From positions 33,490,838 to 33,554,837 of the forward strand of contig NC_049901.1 of the NCBI RefSeq assembly GCF_001411555.2: a stretch of 64,000 nt of DNA, read 5' to 3'. The translations under genes were made by a program, and so were the position numbers. Positions 22,901-35,186 of this stretch are shown piece after piece; within the stretch, counting starts at the first letter, position 1; every line of letters starts with the position of its first letter. A model generated the notes under the pieces. The model ran no database searches. It was not told where the DNA came from and saw only the letters and a list, made by a program, of their open reading frames with translations. Origin of the DNA: Juglans regia. Taxonomy: Eukaryota; Streptophyta; Magnoliopsida; Fagales; Juglandaceae.

Positions 22901-24023
22901 GAAGAAAGACTTGGTGAAGGCAGCGTTTAATGAAAATGAGGCAAAGATCATTTGTTCCCTACCAATTATTAAGAGAAGAGCCAGTGATAGGTTGATATGG
23001 AGAGGATCAGGAAAAGGTGGATTTACTGTAAAAAGTGCCTATTATATGGAGACAGAGAGGTTGCATAGAATGGTAGGAAAAGCCTCGACAAGGGGAAGAG
23101 ATAACCGGGTATGGAAAGAAGTTTGCCAGCTAGAGGTCCCAGACAAGGTTAAAATGTTCATTTGGAAGTGTCACAATAATATTCTTCCTACAAAAGACAA
23201 TCTTAATAGGAAGAACATTATTGAGAACAACATATGCCTAGTCTGTTTAAGGGAAAGTGGGACACTAGTTCATGTTCTCTGGGAATGCCTTGCTGCAGCT
23301 AATGTGTGGGGTGGAGAGAACATCTTGCTTAGTAAATGGAAGGGGCAATTATTTGATTTCCATTTCCTGTGGAATGAAATGAGACTAAAGCTGAGTAAAG
23401 AGATCGTGGAGTTGGTATTAGTAATGTTCTATCAAAGATGGGTAAGGAGAAATGCCTTCATTTTCCAGAATCAGTTTTCCAAACCTGAGTCCATTGGTAT
23501 AAGGGCTTGAGCTGATTTATCACTTTTTAAAGAAAGCAACAAGGATAGGTCCAAGTGTGTTGCAGGGACTCAAGGGAGAACTTCACTTCCAAGATGGGAA
23601 CCCCCTGCGTGGCGATATCTCAAAGCTAATTTTGATGCATCTTTCAACAAAGAGAAAGGGAGTACGGGAGGGGGTGTGGTGATTAGAGATTCAGATGGTA
23701 GTGTACAAGCAGTCTTGACAACTTATAAAGACCATATCTCATCAGCTCTCCAAGCTGAAAGTACTGCTCTCCTCAGAGCTATGGAATTGTGTTATGAACT
23801 TGGTTTTAACCAAGTATGTTTTGAAGGGGATGCTAAGACTGTTGTTGATGTAGTGAACTCCAAAAGAGTAGATAAATCATGGTTGGGCCAATTGACAGAG
23901 GATATGCAACAAATGATGAAGCACAACCAAGCATGGCGCCTCAATTTTGCCTACAGATTAGCAAACAAAGCTGCCCACATGATTGCAAAACTTGCTATTA
24001 GGAATGCTAGGGAAACCATCTAG
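19959..24023 (+). pseudogene. LINE-3 ORF2: endonuclease / reverse transcriptase / RNase H polyprotein
   Basis: ATG 19959 is followed by GWNCWG; a six-G run near 19984 shifts the frame. The endonuclease then reads openly at 20026-20829 (METKL, GDFNEVL, SDHSPIL) to a TAG at 20830. The RT has PGPDGF (near 21335), RPISLCNVAYKLISK, LDMSKAYDRVEW, GDPLSPYLF and an undamaged FADD (22031-22042). The frame changes near 21310 and 22410. zf-RVT follows (22815-23510; VWKEVCQLEVPDKVKMFIWK) and RNase H ends at 24023. Remaining stops: near 21147, 21213, 22590, 22745 and 23508. RT catalytic residues are conserved, but the chain is broken in several places. Confidence 0.88.
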
Positions 24024-24138
24024 CTAGAGGAGGCTCCTTTGGAGGTTTTAAACATAGTCCAGGGGGACTCTTTCATGTATGATGTAATCGTTTCTTGATC
24101 AGTGAAAATCCTTTCTTTCAAAAAAATTTAACTATATT

Positions 24139-24640
24139 TTATATGAGTATATATTATCAAATGTGTAAAAGTTTATTTACAAAAAGAATATATATATATA
24201 TATATATATATAAATATATATATTATAATTTATCATGCCAAAAAGTAAGTTTATATTAATAACTTAATCTTAATGTTTATGTTCAAGATTAAAATTTTAT
24301 GTTATATTAATTTTACATTTTAGGATTAAATTTATATATTATATCCAATGTTAAATTAAAAATTATAAGATTAATTTTATGTAATATCACAAGTTATATT
24401 AATTTTATATTATAAGATTAATAGACTTGAATAACAAAATTAGAAATTCATTTTATATTAATTATCAATTTAACATACAATGTATATAATATAATATAAT
24501 ATAAAAATTATAAATATATATCAGTCTGGTTCACTTTAGCTGATTTTCATATTATGAAACCAGTATCACATTGGTTTAGAACTAGTACCACACAAACCGA
24601 ACTGGCTTGGTCCAGTTCAACCAGTTTTCCAGTTTTATTC
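24139..24640. other. AT-rich DNA right of LINE-3
   Basis: A (TA)n stretch (24186-24225), then AT-rich sequence with repeated TTTTATATTA..AAGATTAA words. It may be the interior of the split hAT-like MITE. No gene seen. Confidence 0.45.
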
Positions 24641-24914
24641 TTACACCCCTTATAAATATTGTACCTAAGAGACAAACTTCTTATAGTATAACCCAATAAG
24701 GCAAGCCCAGGAGGTCTACTAATAGAAAAGAAAAAATTGGTTCTAGAAGCGTGCCAAAGATGCCCTGCACAAAATAGGTATCCACCCCCAATGAAGCTAG
24801 TTACACTACAACACAATTTGTCTTTTGTAATAGAGGAAATCGCCACAAAAATAACCAAAACGTCACTAAAGATATTTGGTGATGGTTTGAAACTCAAACC
24901 ATCACCACGACCGT

Positions 24915-25240
24915 TTATACATCCGAACGTTAACTGCAATAAACGTTCAAATCTCTGTTTGAACGTTAACGGACCATTGTTCGAACGTAATGGGTATAAC
25001 GTTTGGATGTTATTTCGAATGTTAATGAAGAAGCGTTCGAACGCAAGTGGTACGTTCGGAGGTTTGTTTGAACGTTAATCGTTTAAACATTTGAATGTTT
25101 TGTTCGTTTAAGGATGAGTACGTTCGAACATTGAGTCGTACGTTCGAACGTTATGTTATAATTTTGTGTAATTACGTTCGAACGTTGGTTCGAATGTGAA
25201 CTAATGTTTGAACGTTTTTTATTTACATTCGAACGTACAA
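24915..25240. repeat. CACTA-2 5' subterminal palindrome array
   Basis: More than fifteen copies of ACGTTCGAACGT and its decayed forms (ACATTCGAACGT, ACGTTTGAACGT, GTTCGAATGT) in about 320 bases. Many substitutions are C-to-T or G-to-A at CpG positions, as expected for long-methylated DNA. Confidence 0.8.
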
Positions 25241-25385
25241 ATCAGAAGTACTAATTTCATAAAATTAAAAAACATACCAATTGTATCATGTTACACATCA
25301 TCAATTAATAACTAACAATGTCTTATAAAGTTTCAAAATTAGATATTAAAATTAATTATATACACTAATAAAATTGATAAAATTA

Positions 25386-27048
25386 ATTTCTTTTTCTTTC
25401 CTCGCCAACTGCAATTCTATTGCAACGACATAACACGCTCCATTTGCACCATCATCTCTTGCTGCACTTACTCTTGGACTTCACTGCGTATTCTTTCCTC
25501 CTAGTCTCTCTGTTTGTCTTGTAAACACATATCTAAATGAGACTGTCGCTTTAAGAGAGACTCTAACTGTTGCTGTCTTGACCTCATATACTTATTCTCG
25601 TGCCGTGCAGTTTCGAAATCTTTGGTAAGATTATTAATTTGTAAAGTTGATGAGGTTGAGGGAGGATGAACATCTATGCTTAAAAGATCGTCCCAAACAT
25701 CTTGTCATACTAGACTGCGGCTCAAGCACTTGCATGAATATATCTATGTCACTAGGAGAGGATTCCCCAGAAGCTGATTGCATCTCCATAATTTTTTCCT
25801 GTAATTTGATAGAAACACACAATAAGTAACATATTAAAAGAAATACAAATAAAAAAAAAAATTATTCACATGTTACATAATTTCTTTTACAAAATTAACA
25901 CCGCTTACATAATTATCTGCAATGGCAGGATCCATCCACTCATTAAGCTCATTAGTGTGATTTGCAGCATAGACATAAATGAGGAAAAAGTTTTCATGAT
26001 CATCACGTTTCTAACAAAGTGACATTAGTAATTTTTAAAAGATAATGTTAGTATTTAAATAAAAGAATATCAGAAAAATAAATGAATTCTATAATTTTTT
26101 AATTACCATTTTTTCAACAAGACGGTGGAATGACATTGAACCGGCATGATGATGGACAGTCAGAGCAGATCTATTATGTACATTTATAGAACTTAAGTGC
26201 TACAAAATTAATTAAGAATGTTAATTGTAATATATATACATATAATATATAGATCGAATATAAATGTAAATAATTAAAGGATATAAATCTAAAATACTTG
26301 ATAATCTGGAGATGCGAAAAGATCACAATACTTTCTCCAATCGTCTAACTTCATTTGTTGGAAAGGGGACTGCACAACCTCTTCCAATGCCTCAAACTTC
26401 TTGAAGTGGTCATGATATCGTCCCTTTGGACGTCGGAATAGTGTAGCCATCAACTCATTCACAGTTCTCAAATCCTCATTATGGCCAAAGTCGAGGTTGA
26501 ATTCATCCTAATAAGTGAATTAGGTAAAAAAAATGATATATTCATCTAGGTGAAAAAAATTTACTTCAAAGTAAACTCACCAACACATGACTTCGAATGT
26601 GCTCCTTAATCTCATTCGGAACATCTCGCCATGAGCGCACATAAAATGGAGCATAAGCTCGAACTACCGTGCCAATATAGAAGGAAAGCATTGTTGCACT
26701 ATCATCCATTCTTCTACTAGAATTATCAGGAATGGTGATCTTGAGTTTTCTGTGCTTTCTATTTTTCTCAATAGAGATGCCACGTGTATAGCCACGACTG
26801 CGATGAGCAGATGCATCAACTATATGATAATAATATAATTATAGTTATATAATTATTGAGACAAAAGTATTAATTAAATAATTAATTATCAACGACATTT
26901 CCTTACTGGTAGGTGTCGACTAGTTGTTGTTCTCTTGCGTGTTAATTTGATCTTCAGGATAGGATTCCTTGAGTGGAGAGTCCTTAATGGGTTCATGACT
27001 TGGACTCGGCGGAGGAGGCACATTTCTTCGTTTTCGTTTTGGCGGCAT
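25386..27048 (-). pseudogene. CACTA-2 TNPA-like gene (plant En/Spm-family transposase, PF03004 type)
   Basis: The copy of the CACTA-3 gene at 51459-53144. ATG 27048 starts MPPKRKRRNVPPPPSPS. Codon 43 is TAG (26920-26922). Recognisable exon blocks follow: the RGYTRGISIEKNRKHRKLKI block with VRAYAPFYVRSWRDVPNEIK (about 26600-26830), DLRTVNELMATLFRRPKGR (26289-26510), the HHHAGSMSFHRLVEKM block (near 26105-26200), and the C-terminal SPSDIDIFMQVL block and glutamine/arginine-rich coiled coil (25386-25800) with several stops. The N-terminal RKRR shows what CACTA-3 lost by its stop at codon 7. Confidence 0.8.
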
Positions 27049-27148
27049 CCTTCAAAATGATTAATTATATCAAAGAAAATTAATTAGAAGAAATTATGAA
27101 AAGTATATGATTCTATAGACACCTATATGAATAAAATATTTAGTACTT

Positions 27149-30100
27149 TTATTCTTCATCTTTGGATGTATTTTCCATGCTTGTTTCAGAATCTCCCTCA
27201 ATAACATTTTCGTCATCATCATCAACCTCTTCTTTGTCCTCCTTATCCACTTCCTCCCCAGATTCTGATTCGTCTTCTTCTTCTGACTCTTCTTATTCTT
27301 CCTCCTCACTTACTTGAATTGAATAATCATTTAATACAAACGGGTCGAGATAGACGGGTAGGACGCTATCTCTATACAAGGGGAGCAACTCAAGTGCACC
27401 GAGGTCAATAAACAAGTTAATACCCTCTCCATCTTCCTGGTAAGCCTCTACAATCGAAGTGTGATCTTCATCTCCACTATTCTCGTAATATGCACTCATT
27501 CCTGCTTCATATATATTTCGAGGGACAAATTTTTGTACAAGTCGCCAATTTATCTCTCCACTATCTTCATCAGTATTTTTCATTGGATCAATAAAGTAAT
27601 AGACTTGGGTAGCTTCACAAGCCAATATGAATGGATCATCTTCATACCATTTAGATGCAGTATTGACACTCGTAAAGTGATTATCCCTACGTATCGAAAC
27701 CCAACGACTGCCTAGATCCCACCAATCACATTTAAAGACGTGTTATAGACCCACCCATATATTTCAATCCGATAATATCACGTATGACACATCATAGTCA
27801 ATATCATCTGTTCCATGACTCCCCTCGACCAACACACCAGAGTTTTGAATCTTTCTATTTCGTTCACGGTCTAGAATATGAAATCTATAATCTTGAACCG
27901 TGAATGAAATGTATCGAAGTTCTCTATTTGAGAGACTACGGGCCAATGTATACAATTCAGGAGAAACTAATCCGAGATCACGAGCACGTTGTTTCAAAAT
28001 CTAACAATTGAAATAATATATATTTATTAAAAGTTACCTAGAGTTGAAAGTTTCAAAATATAACATATATATAATTTTAGTTCATACATGTTGTTCAAAC
28101 TATTTGGGAAATTCTTCCTCGTATCTTGCCTCTATATTCTCCATGTCTTTCATCATATGTTTGTCCATGTGCTCACTGTATATAAGTAAAAAAAAATATT
28201 ATTTTGAGCACAAAAGTTATAGTTAAACTTGAAGAAACTAGAATTACTCGAAGCATGCAATGACATACCTGAGAATCATCAATCTCCCAGCAACTATTTA
28301 GCACATACCACCGAATTTTATTCAACTCTCCATCAATTAAATCATAACCCGTTTGTGCACCCAAGGGTCATACATTCTGGAAAAACACTAATAGCTCATG
28401 AGGAGGCGAAACAGCAAGATCAACATTTTGCTCTGGACGATTAAATCGTGTCTCAACACCATGAAGATATAGAGAAAAATTTCAACCATTCATCATGTAT
28501 ATAGGCCTCTGCTTGTGTGTCCTCAGCTCTGACTTCATTCCCAACAGTGCACTTCAGTTGACCCAAAATATTTTTGAACTAGATACATCCAACAGAATTG
28601 CACCAATTCACCCAATAGTACCTCCCAGGGTAAATGTATTGCTAAATGAACCATGACATCAAAAAATGATGGTGGAAAGATCTGTTCGAATTTACATAGT
28701 ATAGTGGTAATGTCTTCTTCCAGTTTCTGCAACATATCTGGATTTACTACCCGAGTGCACAAATTCTTAAAAAACATACAGAGTTCAGATATGACGAAAT
28801 GTAAATTAGATGTCAGCTTCCCACAAATTTCCACTGGTAATAACTTCTACCAAAATCATGACTTTTCAATCCACTAATTTTCCAGTCATTAGGGCTCACG
28901 CATCTACCGATATTTGAAGCATAACCATCTAGCAACTTCACACCTTGCATCAATTTGTAGAAGTTCGTCCTCTCCTCCCTTGTCATCGTAAAACCTGCAT
29001 GCGGCATGACCACCCTGTTACATTCCACCCGCAAATGTAGATTATGTTTAATTCACATTCTCTCAAGATCTTTCATCGTCTTGATCGTGTCATTTGTCGT
29101 TTTGTTAATGCTAATCAATGTACCCAGTATATTATCACATATATTCATCTCTATGTGCATTACATCCAAACTATGTCGCAACATGCAAGACAACCAATAC
29201 GACAAGTCAAAAAAAAAAAAACTACGCTTTGTCCAATTCAATTCTCCTGCGCCTCATTTTCAATTGTTCTTTCCCCGACTTTTGTCAAAATTGTTCGCTC
29301 TAACATGTACCAGTTGTTCCACTATCTCTTCCCCAAATAACTCATTTGGTGCAATTATGTCATCTACTCTCCCATCAAACTTAGCACATTCTCTTCTTCA
29401 TGCGTGATTTGCTGGTAGATAACGTCGATGACCCAAGAAACACAACTTCTGAGAATATTTAAACCACTCACTAGCTATTTTTTATTACACATTAGACATG
29501 CTAGCTTCCCTTTATCGCATCTGAAAAGATATCGACGTGGATGCATCATAAGTTCTCACACATGTTTCCCATAAGTCTTTCAGCTCTTCAATCAACGGCT
29601 GCATGAATACGTCAATATCATTCCCAGGTGATCTCAGGTTGGGGATAAGTATAGTTAACAAAAAGTTGGGCACCTTCATGCACCTCCATGGTGGAGGATT
29701 GTAAGGAATCAACACTACGGGCAAGTGCTATAATTTGTACTCATATTCCCAAAAGGGTTGAATCCATCGATTGTGAGTCTCAGTCACACGTTCCTAGCTT
29801 CTATCCCAAACTCTGGGTATTGATTATCGAAAGATTGCCACGCAAGTGAGTCAGCTAGATGCCTCATATATGCGTCATCCTTAACTCTTTTTTCCTTTAG
29901 CCACCTCGACTCTCCGCATATAGGACATGCTTGTTTCTCCTTGTTCTCTTTCCAAAACAAAACACAATCATTCTTGCATACATGTATGGACTTGTACTCA
30001 AACCCTAATTCCTTTCTCGACTGTTTCGCTTAATAAAAGTTCTTCGGTAATGTAGATCCTTCGGGAAACACCTCGTTAAATAGGTCCAATACATTGCTTT

Positions 30101-30640
30101 CGTTGACATCCCACATAATAACTTAATGTGAAGCAACCGTACAATAAACGATATTTTGGAATGTTTTGTACAGCCTGGATAAAACTCGTGCTTTGCATCT
30201 TCCCACATTGTAGCGAGATTTTCAGAATCAGTCCCTCCGCCACTTGAGGCATTGTCGTCAACCTCATCCATAAACATCCCAGCTCCAATGTCACCTAACA
30301 TCTTCTCTATCTCATCCTGCTCATAATCATCATCCATGTGCCGCAAATAATTTGAATAACCGAACAATACATCCGCTGACTGTTCATATGACTCACCATG
30401 CAGTACCCGTTGGATATACCCTAGAGCCATACCGTTCACAAATATATGACTTTCAACTTCATCCAACCTTGTCGCACACAAATTTTTATACCCTCGATAT
30501 GGACACTTAATGTAACCACGACTATCACCAAAGACCTGAGTAGAATCAATGAAGGTTCTTACTCCACGTGCGTAGGGTACGTAATCCTTTCCAAGTCTAT
30601 CGCCTAGACGCATCCAACTTTTGTCAATTTCTAAAAACAT
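27149..30640 (-). pseudogene. CACTA-2 TNPD-like transposase (Transposase_21 type), decayed
   Basis: ATG 30640 opens 211 codons with the transposase-associated N-terminal domain (SWMRLGDRLGKDYVPYARGVRTFID, here a CPYRGYKN variant of CPCRGCKN). Downstream pieces match CACTA-3 in order: PPWRCMKVPNFLLTILIP (near 29690), DVMHIEMNICDNILGTL (near 29150), a DUF4218 block (28535-28834), RWYVLNSCWEIDD (near 28310) and a DUF4216 block (27293-27997). Internal deletions remove sequence corresponding to about 55590-55680 and 56030-56150 of CACTA-3. Many stops and shifts make it non-functional. It retains an upstream ATG that CACTA-3 has lost. Confidence 0.85.
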
Positions 30641-31101
30641 CTATCTATTAGTAACATGTACATAGAAAATTCACATGCATGTCATGCTCCAATTCTCACT
30701 GCTTTTTTGATAAGGTAGTTGGTCATATCCCGTTTGAGATTATATTATCCATATTGCACGAATCTCGTCACTCTACTACTTTCCACGTTAGAAGAAATTT
30801 CAACAACACCTCCCTATAGTTCTTCAAGTATACATGTTCACATAAAGGGATTGTGACCATACGAACAGTATACCCTACGAACAGTAGAGGAAGACACTGA
30901 AACTTCATATTAAACCTGGAAAGTAGTAGTAACAAAAATGTGCAATACAGATAATATAATCCCAAACTGTCCACACTGAACAATTTAAGAATTAGTGGAC
31001 AAATAAATGTACACTAATTCCCAAACGGGTCTAAGGTTATTTATGTAATGGCACACAATATCTATCAAAAAACACTACAAACAATATCCCCATGTTGTTT
31101 G
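30641..31101. other. Upstream region of the CACTA-2 transposase
   Basis: Non-coding sequence homologous to 56895-57300 of CACTA-3, including a conserved CGAACGGGTCTAAGG element (31023-31036) and a segment resembling an untranslated leader. No open frame of note. Confidence 0.5.
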
Positions 31102-31426
31102 AATTAATAATGTCAAACAAATAGTAGTGTTATATTGTTAAACTAGAGAGATGGAAGAATATGTGAACAAGTTTCCTATCAGTAGATAATGAGGGAGAAT
31201 GATCTTGAAGAAATGCCTAAATCTTAGTCTAATTACTTAACTGTCACAAACTCTCCATCCTTGACAACTCTCAAGGCCGGAGAGACTTTGACAGTCAAGC
31301 AATTTGACAGACATTTCTTTGAGATCATTCTCTCTTGTTGTTTACGAGACATGAAGCTTGTTCACATATTCTTCCATCTCTCTATTTTAACAATATAACA
31401 TTACTATTTGTTTGACATTGTTAATT
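31102..31426. repeat. Long hairpin upstream of the CACTA-2 transposase
   Basis: The left arm (from AATTAATAATGTCAAACAAA at 31102) and right arm (ending TTTGTTTGACATTGTTAATT at 31426) are near-perfect reverse complements for roughly 75 bases at the base of the stem and are again complementary closer to the loop. The loop-proximal part contains GACAACTCTCAAGGCCGGAG. A 178-nt version occurs at the equivalent place in CACTA-3. A small-RNA precursor role is possible but unproven. Confidence 0.8.
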
Positions 31427-32130
31427 TATAAAAAAAATAAAAATTAATGGTTATCGAATTGAAACTTCAGATTTTTCAACAAGCAACAAAGTATAATTTT
31501 TATTATAATTGTTATTATATAATTTTAATTGTTATACTTAATTGAGTGAGTTATTTATTTATATAGACAATATTATATAATTTCTAATTAAGCATTTATT
31601 TGATCCTTATTTATTTACTATCTATTTTATTTTAAATAAGTATATTTATTTATTCTCGTTCTCTACTTATTTGGTGGGTTCAAAACTTCTTTCTTGAAGA
31701 ATATTTTACTTTATTTATTTATATATATATTTAATAATATAATGGTTTAAAACCTCACAATGGTAGGAATATTTAATAAGTTATTATTAATTATAGTTAT
31801 TATATATATATTGTACTTTATATATACTTAAGTTATTTACTTATAATTTGCACAATATCTAACATACTCACAATATCCAAACATATTCACATGCTCACAT
31901 TTTCACATACTCACATTTTCACAACTATATTCACATCAAAATGTAGAAATCCACCTAGCAATTTCCTCACAATATTAATCCCCAACAAATGTCAAGTTTC
32001 AAAAATCCCCAAGAAATAATCCTTCAAACAAAAACACAATATTAGTTAGTATAAATTAAATAATATATAGAAAAATCACAACATTATTCAAAATAAATAA
32101 AAAATATAATACTAACCTCACAATATTAAA
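31427..32130. other. AT-rich region upstream of the CACTA-2 transposase
   Basis: AT-rich, with repeated TAATTGTTATA and later TCACATTTTCACATACTCACA words. No gene. The equivalent zone in CACTA-3 carries a 112-bp tandem repeat. Confidence 0.45.
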
Positions 32131-32264
32131 CTCTTTTCTCTCTAACTCTCCCCCTCTCTCTAGCGCTCTCTCGCACTCTAACTCTTTCTCCCTCTCTCTA
32201 ACACTCTTCTCTCACTCTCTCTAATGCTCTCTCTCACTCTCTTTCCCTCACTCTATCTCTGTTT
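32131..32264. repeat. CT-rich tract (GA-rich on the transposase strand), CACTA-2
   Basis: CTCTCTCTAACTCTCCCC-type low-complexity sequence. It lies between the transposase hairpin and the palindrome array, as at 58607-58712. Read on the minus strand it would be a GAGA-rich promoter or leader segment of the transposase gene. Confidence 0.65.
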
Positions 32265-32499
32265 CAGTGAAGTAGAGTTCTCCAAGTGAGGAAGGCATGG
32301 ATTAAACACCCCAGACTTGTCTGGACTCTGGGGCGACATTATTTTTTTCAAAATTTTTGGACTTATTGTAACGACTTTAGTTGCTGCAATAGGTCTTCCA
32401 TACTCAAACGACAACGTATTGAAGGCGTCCTCGAGCTATTGTTGTGACAAGTTAAATGAAAAGTCGCTGCATCAAATATTCAGTCAGTTCCAACGTCAT

Positions 32500-32960
32500 T
32501 ATATACGTTCGCACGTTACGTGAGATTTTGGTTCCCGCTGAAAGAACTGCCTAATTCTTAACACTCACAAACATTTGAATGTACAATAGTTCACGTGTGA
32601 ACGTTACGTTAATAATCTGAAAACAAGCACAGATCACACGGATTAAGTTCGAATGTATAATTCAAAACATTCGCACGTTTTGTTGATGATTTCACAGGTG
32701 TGTGACCCCTAATTCACGCGAGAAAGATCCCGCCATTTTTCCATTCACGTTTGCACATCTTGTCGTTACGTTCACACGTATACACATCTACGTTAGAACG
32801 TTAAGTATACATGTTTTAACATAAATATCATCAATTTCTCCTACAAATAACGCTGGAAAAGATACTGCCAAATCTTTCAAAAAGTTTGCACGTGTAAATC
32901 CACGTTCGCATGTCAATACAAAATGTTCGAACATAGATTTGTATTGTTCGAACATAATTC
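32500..32960. repeat. CACTA-2 internal palindrome array next to the transposase promoter
   Basis: Decayed ACGTTCGAACGT units (ACGTTCGCACGTT, ACATTTGAATGT, TTCACACGT, ATGTTCGAACAT) at roughly 20-60 base spacing. Equivalent to 58790-59235 of CACTA-3. Confidence 0.7.
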
Positions 32961-33039
32961 ACATATTTGTATATTTCTTAAACAATAGTGGTTTATATAA
33001 CCATAGTAGTTTACATATTTATATATTATCCGGTTATAG

Positions 33040-33965
33040 TATATTAGTACATAACATTAATTATTAATAAGAATGTTATTAATTACATAACAAGACTAGA
33101 TTAGTACGTATACTATATATATTATACTGGTGTACTATGTACTAGTATAACTTGTATACTAGTACATAATAATATTAGTATAGCATATATTATTAGCTTA
33201 TAATATGTTAGTACATTAGTTGTTAATTACATTTTATTAAACTACTTAACAATACTAGACTAATATATATTGTATCTATTTCTTACTAGTGCACTATATA
33301 CTAGTATAACTTATATACTAGTGCATGATGTTATTAGGATAACATATATTATTAGCTTATAATATGTTAGCACATAACATTAATTATTAATTAAACTTAA
33401 TCAAATTAATTAACAACATTAGACTAATATATATTGTATATATACTACACTAGTGCACAGTGTACTAGTATAACTTATATAGTACATAGTGTTATTAGTA
33501 TAACATATATTATTAGCTTATAATATGCTAGACAACAAAATTAGTTGTTAATTACACTTTATTAAATTAATTAACAACACTAGACTAATATATATAGTAT
33601 ATATACTAGTGCATGATGCCCTATGTACTAGTATAGAAGCTATACTAGTACATAGTGTTATTAATATAACATATATTATTAGTTTATAATATGCTAGACA
33701 ACAAAATTAGTAGTTAATTACACTTTATTAATCTAATTAACAATGCTAGACTAATATATATAGTATATATACAAGTGCGTAGTGCCCTATGTACTAATAT
33801 AACTTATATACTAGTAAATAATATTATTAGTATAACATATATTATTAGCTTATAATATGTTTGACTACAAAATTAGTTGTTAATTACACTTTATTAAACT
33901 AATTAATAACACTAGACTAATATATATAGTATATATACAAGTGCGTAGAGCATAAGTATAGTGTA
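33040..33965. repeat. AT-rich tandem repeat, about 160-167 bp units
   Basis: TATTAGCTTATAATATG occurs at 33191, 33350, 33511, 33676 (one mismatch) and 33843, each followed by TTAGTTGTTAATTAC-like sequence and preceded by ACTAGTATAACTTATATACTAG. That makes five to six units between the two divergent CACTA-2 genes. Confidence 0.85.
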
Positions 33966-34009
33966 TTCATAATATATTATTTTGTATGAATTATAAAAAC
34001 TTTATTGTA

Positions 34010-35105
34010 GAGACGTTTGAATGTACAAACATAACTTTCGCATGTATCTGGCATTGAGTACAAGCATTCACACGTATTAACATAACGTTTGAATGTAACG
34101 TGAATTAAGTAATTAAACATTCGGACGTTATAATTGAAACATTCAGATGTTTTTCTCTCTCATGAATTGATGTTCACAAGTTAACTATTAAACATTCGCA
34201 CGTTAAGCGTATAAAATATTAAGTCCAAACACGAAACGACACAACTCACATTTCTCTCTCACTCAATCCATAGCCTCCATTGCATACCATTGCTTGCACT
34301 GTTGCCGCTGCTATCAAACTCCGCCACAACCGTCACAAAAGAGGTAGGCATCTCTCTTTAACCTTTGGGTAGATTTTTTTGGATGTTTAATGGAGGTTTC
34401 GGTAGTTCCCAAAACCCATTGGTGGCCGAACCTTCATCTTCATTTTCCGACCATCACGGATTGCTAATGGCCAAACGACCACCGTAGAAAGTTTTCTTGA
34501 AGTTTATATATCATTTCTACGGTGGCCATCGAGCCAATTTCATTATGTTTAACGTGTACAGGAATGACTGAGTCGACTCACCCATTTTTGTATCGTAACA
34601 TTCGAACATTATGATATAACGTTCGAGAGTTATATCTTCCAAATGAGAAAGACGACATACACGTTTGCACGTTAATCATATAACATGAGAATGTTCTACA
34701 GTATGTGTGAACTTATTTAGTATGCATGCGAATTTAAATTGTACATTTGAACGTACGTTTGTAATGTTTGCACGTATGATCGTTCATATTCTTGAGCGGC
34801 ACATACGTGCGAACGTTATTTGTAATTCGTGCGAATGTAAAACCTTTCAGTTGCCATAAACCAAATATAATTTCGAACTAATAGTTATGTAGATTCGTAC
34901 ATATTATTAAATATGTTCAACAGCTTCCTCACGTGCGAACGTGATATGCCTTATACGTTCCAACATGTATTTAAGCCGTCACGTTCGAACATTTATCATA
35001 TTACGTTCGAATGCTTATACTAGATAATCTAACGTGCAAACGTAATGACCAAAACGTTCGCATGTATAAGCTTATCCTCCAAACATTAAATTTTACGTTT
35101 GAACG
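34010..35105. repeat. CACTA-2 palindrome arrays at the promoter and in the leader intron of the third gene
   Basis: Decayed ACGTTCGAACGT units at 34010-34205, immediately before a TATAAAAT (34210-34217), and again at 34600-35105 between a donor (AG|GTAGGC at 34342) and an acceptor (TTTTAG|GAT near 35183). Conserved non-coding sequence around 34400-34590 matches 61530-61700 of CACTA-3. Confidence 0.7.
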
Positions 35106-35186
35106 TGTACCAAAAATAATTTAGATTAGAATACATAATATGCTTCATAATATTAATATTGCTCAAATTTTCTTTTCTTTTAGGAT

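Larger units (their letters stand above)
18307..24124 (+). mobile_element. LINE-3: full-length L1-type non-LTR retrotransposon, a different family
   Basis: The target duplication AATTTAACTATATT occurs at 18293-18306 and 24125-24138. It encloses about 5.8 kb with a leader, ORF1, ORF2, a short 3'UTR and an A-run at the end. ORF2 protein motifs differ from LINE-1 (FADD instead of YADD; NFDASFNKEKGS RNase H start), so it is a separate lineage. It is old but less damaged than LINE-1 in the RT. Confidence 0.88.
16843..24652. mobile_element. Possible hAT-like MITE shell interrupted by later insertions
   Basis: The left end TAGGAGTGTAACCAGTTCGA resembles the reverse complement of the right end (TTACACCCCTTA preceded by CCAGTTTT and CCAGTTCAACCAG). 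Plant hAT-type MITEs with GGGGTGTAA-CCGGTT ends are common. If this pairing is right, the original small element was split by a MITE, a gypsy remnant and LINE-3. The terminal match is short, so the call is tentative. Confidence 0.4.
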
